This document shows, piece after piece, positions 59,027 through 64,000 of a stretch of DNA of 64,000 nucleotides. Made by a program: the position numbers and the translations under genes. The notes under the pieces were generated by a model. It searched no databases. It saw only the letters and a list, made by a program, of their open reading frames with translations, and was not told the origin of the DNA. Source of the DNA: Geomobilibacter sp964431365 (lineage in GTDB: Bacteria > Desulfobacterota > Desulfuromonadia > Geobacterales > DSM-12255). Every line of letters begins with the position of its first letter. The stretch's first letter is position 1. The stretch spans positions 55,292-119,291 of the forward strand of contig CAYSJJ010000001.1 of assembly GCA_964431365.1 (NCBI GenBank). Reading direction: 5' to 3'.

Positions 59027-60786
59027 TTCCGTAGTACCCTCTTGTCGCCGACCCGGATGGTCAGTTTGATGGAGTCGAAATATTCCAGCAGGGGGATCAT
59101 GAACTTTCGCGAAAGCCCGGTGATCTCCCGGAACTCGTTGGGGATGATCTCCCCCGTCGTTGCGAGCCGGGCGAGCAGCTTCTCGCGGATGGCCGCCAGC
59201 GGCGCGGCGGCATAATAGAGATCGCTCTTCACCCGGACCGCCTCGCCGTCGCGGACCAGGGTGCTCAGCGGGTCCAGGAGCGCCTTCTCCGAAGTCCGGA
59301 GGAGGTCGGCCAGCTCCTTCAGGGTGGGGGGCTCGCTCCCCCCGTCCCGGAGCGCCGCGGCGATCCTTTCCCGGAGGCCGGTCTGCTCGGCCGTCGCAGC
59401 CCCTTTCCGCCCCGGAAGCTTCACGAGCTCCCGGTCGGCCACCACCGTACCATCCCGTTCCAGGGAGGCCAGGAGAGGGGTGAAGAAGCGCTGATCGCTC
59501 CGCTTCGGCATGCGGGTCTTCAGTTCCTCCTTGCCGATCCCCTCCTTGGTTGGATTCTCCTGCAGGAAGGAGTGCGTCTCGGTCAGGATCGCCTCTTTCA
59601 GGGTGGCGAACGCCTCTTTGCCAATGAAGATCCTCGGCTCCCGCACCACCTGGATAATGTTCCCGGCGCTGAGAAGGGGGGTCAGGGCGGCGTCCAGCCG
59701 CTTTGCCGAAAGGCCGGTGCGATTGGTCAGGTCGGCGTACGACAGGCCNNNNNNNNNNNNNNNNNNNNNNNNNNNNNNNNNNNNNNNNNNNNNNNNNNNN
59801 NNNNNNNNNNNNNNNNNNNNNNNNNNNNNNNNNNNNNNNNNNNNNNNNAGGGAGTCCCGGTCGAAGAGGATCACCTGGGCAGGCACCTCGTAGGTGGCCG
59901 AGTGGAGGCGGAGGTTTGACCGGTGTTTGAGCTCCCGGGGGGCCGAGGCCAGATAGTTGAGCCGTACGTCGACAGCCCGGGTGGTCCGGTAAAGCCCGCG
60001 GGGGACAACCACGTCTCCCCGTTCCACCGCCGTATGCTCCACCCCCTGCAGGTTCACCGCCAGCCGCTGGCCCGCCTCGCCCGTTTCCGCCTTGGCGCCG
60101 TGGGCCTGGAGTCCGCGTACCCGGCTCTCCAGGCCGCCCGGGAGGATATCAACCTCGTCGCCGACCCGGATCGTCCCGGAGAGGAGGGTGCCGGTTACCA
60201 CGGTCCCGAAGCCCGCAACGGTGAAGACCCGGTCCACGGGGAGGCGGAAGGGGCCGTCGCTCCGCCGCTGCTCCGCCTCGGCGGCCAGCCGCGTCAGTTC
60301 CTGGCGCAGGGTATCGAGTCCGGCGCCGGTCCGGGACGAGACCGGGATGATCGGCGCCCCCTCCAGAAAGCTGGCGAGCAGGTATTTGCGCACCTCTTCC
60401 GTTACCAGGCCGAGCCATTCCGGGTCCACCATGTCGCTCTTGGTCAGGGCCACCAGCCCCTTCCTGACCCCCAGGAGCTGGCAGATCTCCAGGTGTTCCC
60501 GGGTCTGGGGCATGATCCCCTCGTCGGCGGCGATCACCAGCATGACCAGGTCCATGCCGCCGACCCCAGCCACCATGGCCCGGACAAAGCGTTCGTGCCC
60601 CGGCACGTCGACGATGCCGAACTGGACGTGGCCGGGGAGTTCCAGGTGGGCGAAGCCGAGTTCGATGGTGATACCCCGGGCCTTCTCCTCCTTCAGCCGG
60701 TCGGTGTCGATGCCGGTGAGGGCCTTGACCAGCGAGGTCTTGCCGTGGTCGATGTGGCCGGCGGTGCCGAGGATGAGGTGTTTCAT
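59023..60786 (-). CDS. selB: Selenocysteine-specific elongation factor SelB (with assembly gap)
   Basis: The protein binds GTP, Sec-tRNA and the SECIS RNA to insert selenocysteine at UGA. The N-terminus HLILGTAGHIDHGKTSLVKALTG holds the P-loop; VDVPGHERFVRAM and LTKSDMVDP are the further GTPase motifs; winged-helix domains for SECIS binding lie in the C-terminal part (FMIPLLEYFDSIKLTIRVGDKRVLRK). A 100-base N block (59749-59848) interrupts the coding region, so the exact length is unknown. The ATG of MKHLILG is chosen. No selA, selC or SECIS-bearing gene was identified in the window. Confidence 0.9.
   Translation of the reverse strand: MKHLILGTAGHIDHGKTSLVKALTGIDTDRLKEEKARGITIELGFAHLELPGHVQFGIVDVPGHERFVRAMVAGVGGMDLVMLVIAADEGIMPQTREHLEICQLLGVRKGLVALTKSDMVDPEWLGLVTEEVRKYLLASFLEGAPIIPVSSRTGAGLDTLRQELTRLAAEAEQRRSDGPFRLPVDRVFTVAGFGTVVTGTLLSGTIRVGDEVDILPGGLESRVRGLQAHGAKAETGEAGQRLAVNLQGVEHTAVERGDVVVPRGLYRTTRAVDVRLNYLASAPRELKHRSNLRLHSATYEVPAQVILFDRDSXXXXXXXXXXXXXXXXXXXXXXXXXXXXXXXXXXGLSYADLTNRTGLSAKRLDAALTPLLSAGNIIQVVREPRIFIGKEAFATLKEAILTETHSFLQENPTKEGIGKEELKTRMPKRSDQRFFTPLLASLERDGTVVADRELVKLPGRKGAATAEQTGLRERIAAALRDGGSEPPTLKELADLLRTSEKALLDPLSTLVRDGEAVRVKSDLYYAAAPLAAIREKLLARLATTGEIIPNEFREITGLSRKFMIPLLEYFDSIKLTIRVGDKRVLRK
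59749..59848. other. Assembly gap (100 N)
   Basis: An exact run of 100 N inside selB. The real length is not known, so reading-frame continuity across it cannot be judged. Confidence 0.98.
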
Positions 60787-60914
60787 GATGGGACCCCGTG
60801 AAGGATGCAGATGCGATGAAGGCGGATTATAGCGGATCAACACTATAAAACAAAGGACTTATCCCGATCAGCAGCACTAGAATTTTGTTATCCCGGGAAA
60901 TGCGCACCATTCAT

Positions 60915-60941
60915 TAAAGAGTTGGGCCTTAGCGCCGATAT
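60915..60941 (+). promoter_or_regulatory. FliA (sigma-28)-type promoter of the chemotaxis receptor
   Basis: TAAA at 60915-60918, 15 nt spacer, GCCGATAT at 60934-60941: this matches the flagellar sigma-28 consensus (TAAA-N15-GCCGATAA) with one difference. It is followed by an AT-rich hairpin and the receptor gene, fitting co-regulation with flagella. Confidence 0.7.
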
Positions 60942-60943
60942 GT

Positions 60944-60984
60944 CGGTAACAAAGATAAAAAGGTGTTTTTTATCTTGTTAGCCG
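60944..60984 (+). promoter_or_regulatory. Hairpin in the receptor leader
   Basis: CGGTAACAAAGATAAAAA pairs with TTTTTATCTTGTTAGCCG with small bulges, between the promoter and the AAGGAGG ribosome site. It could influence translation or mRNA life; no ligand-type motif is recognised. Confidence 0.45.
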
Positions 60985-61005
60985 GGTGCACTCAAAGGAG
61001 GTAAG

Positions 61006-63024
61006 ATGCTCAGTTCCATTTCCATCAAGAACAGACTTGTCATCCTGATCACGGTCATGTCGCTGTTGCTCGTGGTTGTTGGGGGGGGAGGCCTGATCGG
61101 CATCAGAAACGCAGATCGCGGGATGAGCCGGATCTACAGCGGCAACCTTGAGTCGGTCGTGCAGGTAACGACGATCAGGGCCGCGATCAATGCAATGGTG
61201 CGGGAACTGGCCTTTGCAGCCATTCACGACCCGGCAAACCCGGTAAGTCTCCTCCACGACCATCCGACCAGCCAGCACGTCGACAATATCGAAAAGGCGC
61301 TTGCCGAGATCGACAAGGAGTGGAAGGGATTCGAGAAAACCGTCACCACTCCCGAAGAGAAGCGGCTGGCCGATCAGTTTCTGGCCGATAAGAATGCCTT
61401 TGTCGAGAAGACGGTCCGCCCGGGCCTGGAGCTGGTCAAGGGGGGTAAGTTCAACGAGGTAAATCAGCTGGTCTTCAAGGGGGGAACCGCCCAGGCCAGG
61501 AGTGCGGCGGCCACCGCCCAACTGCTCCTTGAGCATCAGCTCAAGGAGGCACGGAACGAATATGAGGCTAATGTTGCCAGCTTCCGTAAAAGTTTGGTCA
61601 TAGGCCTGGCAAGTATCGTCACCGGTCTGGCAATAGCTCTCTTCATCGGTATGGTTATTGTCCGGACGATCACGAACTCCACCAGGACAGTGCTGAATGC
61701 GGTCGCGGGGATTGAAGGGGGCGACCTGACCGCCCGCTGCAACATCGACGGGAAAGACGAAATGGCGCAGATAGCCCGTGGCTTCGATGCTGTTGCCAAC
61801 GCCTTTTCCAACGTCATCAGCAACCTGACCGGGACCGTGGCCGACGTGACGGCCGCAGCCGCACATACCCACGGTACGGCGGACGAGATGTCGACCGGAG
61901 CCGAGCGGGTGGCGGCACAGGCCAGCACGGTGGCGACTGCGGGTGAGGAGATGGCCGCAACCAGCACCGATATCGCCCGCAACTGTCAGATGGCGGCGGA
62001 AGGTGCCCGGCAGGCAACCGACGAGGTGCACCAGGGGGCGGCCATCATTCAGAGAAGCATCGAGGTCATGGGCCGGATTTCCGACAGGGTCAGCGCCACC
62101 GCCCGGACAATCGGGGCGCTGGGCGAGCGCTCGGATCAGATCGGCGAGATCATCGGGACCATCGAGGATATCGCCGACCAGACCAACCTGCTGGCGCTGA
62201 ACGCGGCCATAGAGGCGGCCCGGGCCGGCGAGCAGGGACGGGGGTTCGCCGTTGTTGCCGATGAAGTCAGGGCCCTTGCCGAGCGGACCACCCGCGCGAC
62301 CCGCGAGATCGGCGAAATGATCAAAGCGATCCAGTCGGAGACCAAGGGGGCCGTCGGCAGCATGGAGGAAGGGGTGAGCGAGGTGGAGCGGGGAACCGAG
62401 GAGGCCGGCCGTTCCGGTGAAGCGATGGAGCGGATCCTCGACCAGATCAACAACCTCTCGCTGCAGATCAGTCAGATTGCCACGGCCGCCGAGGAGCAGA
62501 CCGCCACAACCAGTGAAATCAGCGGCAGCATGCTGAGCATCACCGATATCGCAACCACGGTCTCCCGCAACGCCCACGAATCGTCGCTGGATGCCAGCAA
62601 GCTGAACGGCCTGGCCGAGTCGGTATTGTCGACGCTTGTCGGTTTCAAGATCGAAGAAAACGTCGAGCTCTGTCTCAAGAAGGCCAAGAGCGCCCATATG
62701 ATCTTCACCGGCAAGATCAAGGCCCACCTGAGCGGTGGCGCCACGCTCGACCCAAACGCCCTGCCCACACATCAGACCTGCGTGTTCGGCCGCTGGTACC
62801 AAAGCAAAGGGAAAGATGCGTGCGGACACGTCAGCGCCTTCCGCGAGATCGATGCCCCCCACGCCAGGGTGCATGAACTCGGCAAGCAGGCGGTGCAGGC
62901 GTACAATGCCGGCGACAGAGCGAAGGCGAACCAGTTCTGTGCGGAGATGATGGAGCAGTCCCGGACCCTGATCGGCATCCTCGAACGCCTGGGGACCCAG
63001 TGCGGCGACGGGCGGAAGTCGTAA
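61006..63024 (+). CDS. Methyl-accepting chemotaxis protein with CZB domain
   Basis: This 672-residue receptor has an N-terminal membrane helix (about 12-32), a four-helix-bundle-type periplasmic domain (about 35-195), a second membrane helix (about 198-220), a HAMP domain and a signalling domain with the conserved tip IEDIADQTNLLALNAAIEAARAGEQGRGFAVVADEVR. The C-terminus (about 555-660) has HQTCVFGRWY and FREIDAPHARVHELG, a zinc-binding CZB domain. It begins with AAGGAGG. The FliA-like promoter indicates flagellar co-regulation. The ligand is unknown. Confidence 0.93.
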   Translation: MLSSISIKNRLVILITVMSLLLVVVGGGGLIGIRNADRGMSRIYSGNLESVVQVTTIRAAINAMVRELAFAAIHDPANPVSLLHDHPTSQHVDNIEKALAEIDKEWKGFEKTVTTPEEKRLADQFLADKNAFVEKTVRPGLELVKGGKFNEVNQLVFKGGTAQARSAAATAQLLLEHQLKEARNEYEANVASFRKSLVIGLASIVTGLAIALFIGMVIVRTITNSTRTVLNAVAGIEGGDLTARCNIDGKDEMAQIARGFDAVANAFSNVISNLTGTVADVTAAAAHTHGTADEMSTGAERVAAQASTVATAGEEMAATSTDIARNCQMAAEGARQATDEVHQGAAIIQRSIEVMGRISDRVSATARTIGALGERSDQIGEIIGTIEDIADQTNLLALNAAIEAARAGEQGRGFAVVADEVRALAERTTRATREIGEMIKAIQSETKGAVGSMEEGVSEVERGTEEAGRSGEAMERILDQINNLSLQISQIATAAEEQTATTSEISGSMLSITDIATTVSRNAHESSLDASKLNGLAESVLSTLVGFKIEENVELCLKKAKSAHMIFTGKIKAHLSGGATLDPNALPTHQTCVFGRWYQSKGKDACGHVSAFREIDAPHARVHELGKQAVQAYNAGDRAKANQFCAEMMEQSRTLIGILERLGTQCGDGRKS

Positions 63025-63029
63025 CCCCC

Positions 63030-63163
63030 CTCAATCACCCTTCAGGCCCCAGAGGGTCTTCAGGCCCCTGAGGGCCCTTGTCACGGGGGATCCCTTCAGC
63101 ATCGATTGTCCATACGCCATGAGATACTAAGTCTCCCCTGAACAGGGGAGGTTTGGAGGGGCT
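63030..63163. repeat. C/G-run short repeats between the receptor and J-domain genes
   Basis: Includes CAGGCCCCAGAGGG / CAGGCCCCTGAGGG tandem-like units (63040-63075) and TCCCCTGAACAGGGGAGG (63132-63149) with GGAGGGG nearby, similar to the segments at 10188 and 13100. It probably ends both convergent transcripts. Confidence 0.5.
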
Positions 63164-63166
63164 CGT

Positions 63167-63970
63167 CTACTTCTTCCTGGCCGCCTCCCGGTTGTGCAGG
63201 GAGAGCTCTCGAAGGTATTTGCCCAACTCTTTTTCCCCGACAAGGCCGGTCCCGACGAAATATTTCCCCAGGGGGAGCTGCAGCGTCTTTTGGTGCGTCA
63301 GGATGACCCTGACCTGCGCCTCGGAGAGCAGGCCGAGTTGGATGGCCCGCTCGCCGAACAGTCCGGGGATATCGGTGGCGGAGCGGATGACGGATATGTC
63401 GTTAGAGGCCAGCCATCCCCAGGCAGAGGCCAGTTCCCCGAACGGCGGCCGCATGTCGCGTTGCCAGATGATCGCCCTGACCACCGCCTCGTAGGAGATC
63501 ACCGACCGGTAGTAGAGGTAGAGCCCGATCTTCAGGGGGATGGTGGGGAACGGGCCATCGTAGTATTGCTCGCTCGGGTTGCGTGCCGGCTTGACGAACT
63601 GCCCCCGTTGCCGGAATCCTCGGTGGCTACCCTGCAGATGGGTCCACTGGTGTGCCGAGGTGACGAACAGTGGTCTGCCGGGCGAGCGAAAGGGGTGCTG
63701 CGTGGAGATGGCGTCACGCTTCCTGATGAAACCGGAAAGGAGCTCGTAGGCGGCCGTTGCCTTCCGGAAGGTCTCCACATTGCGCATGGTGTCGGGGAGC
63801 CTGCTGCACGAGTCCGGATGGTACTCCTTGGCCAGGGTGCGATAGGCGCTTTTCAGCCCCTGCAGGTGAAGCTGTTCGAGAAAGGGCTGCTGCACTATCG
63901 CCCCCGGGAAGAGCACCTTGCAGGCGTCGAGCAGCTGCGACGAAAAATTGGTCATCCAGATGCTGTTCAT
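63167..63970 (-). CDS. J-domain protein with C-terminal MshEN-like region
   Basis: This protein of up to 267 residues contains an incomplete-looking J domain (about 35-80) with the HPD motif at residues 51-53 (AYRTLAKEYHPDS), so it may stimulate a DnaK-type chaperone. The middle is basic and low in recognisable features. The C-terminal 60 residues (LGLLSEAQVRVILTHQKTLQLPLGKYFVGTGLVGEKELGKYL) resemble the MshEN/GspE-N helix-turn motif, found in type II secretion and pilus ATPases. The start at 63970 or at the methionine 5 codons later is equally likely. Unusual domain combination; role unknown. Confidence 0.65.
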   Translation of the reverse strand: MNSIWMTNFSSQLLDACKVLFPGAIVQQPFLEQLHLQGLKSAYRTLAKEYHPDSCSRLPDTMRNVETFRKATAAYELLSGFIRKRDAISTQHPFRSPGRPLFVTSAHQWTHLQGSHRGFRQRGQFVKPARNPSEQYYDGPFPTIPLKIGLYLYYRSVISYEAVVRAIIWQRDMRPPFGELASAWGWLASNDISVIRSATDIPGLFGERAIQLGLLSEAQVRVILTHQKTLQLPLGKYFVGTGLVGEKELGKYLRELSLHNREAARKK

Positions 63971-64000
63971 GACCCGTCACTCCCTGAACTGAAGCTGATA

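Overview
The window looks like part of a draft chromosome of a Geobacter-like anaerobe (Desulfuromonadota, formerly Deltaproteobacteria). The basis is inference from content: high-GC coding sequence, single-chain pyruvate:ferredoxin oxidoreductase, a futalosine menaquinone cluster, a HoxEFUYH-type hydrogenase with Hyp maturases, an MglA/MglB pair, SelB, and sigma-54 and two-component regulators. A run of 100 N at 59749-59848 marks a scaffold gap inside selB. There is no transposase, integrase, phage gene or CRISPR array.

Layout. 1-4500: YgjP-like peptidase, a lipoprotein, a methyltransferase remnant coupled to a small membrane protein, an NTF2-like protein, an AT-rich frameshifted DUF3800 gene and an XRE regulator. 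4500-11700: BamA-like outer membrane protein, glucan phosphorylase and a histidine kinase/sigma-54 response regulator pair. 11950-16850: hypA-hypB-hypF-hypC-hypD, without hypE. 17100-20010: HU and PBP1A. 20300-26330: menaquinone genes mqnL, mqnP, mqnM, mqnE and mqnC, with a LysE exporter gene overlapping mqnC. 26500-36850: RNase D, zinc ribbon protein, RsmE, PrmA, an M20 peptidase, PPDK regulator, an orphan OmpR-type regulator, HtrA, PepA and DUF2284. 37000-41000: small unknown genes, a PP-loop ATPase and AzlC/AzlD. 41060-45880: hoxE-F-U-Y-H, each gene overlapping the next. 45990-53820: mglB-mglA, PFOR, recR and dnaX-ybaB. 53890-55811: SRP RNA, two tRNA-Ser genes and serS. 56110-end: CapA-like protein, ThpR, DUF1847, selB-DUF2288, a chemotaxis receptor with a FliA-type promoter, and a J-domain protein.

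How the genes fit together. Hyp proteins mature the NiFe centre of the Hox enzyme, which exchanges electrons between H2 and NAD(H). PFOR links pyruvate to ferredoxin, PpsR controls pyruvate phosphate dikinase, and the Mqn enzymes make the membrane quinone. Together they suggest an anaerobic respiratory metabolism.

The most unusual material is intergenic. Family A (about 190 bp, three copies) is a nested inverted repeat whose arms differ between copies but stay complementary. Family B (about 120 bp, seven copies) has imperfect terminal inverted repeats; five copies lie 1-4 nt after a stop codon, always in the same orientation. One B copy carries a 63-bp insertion flanked by a 5-bp duplication.
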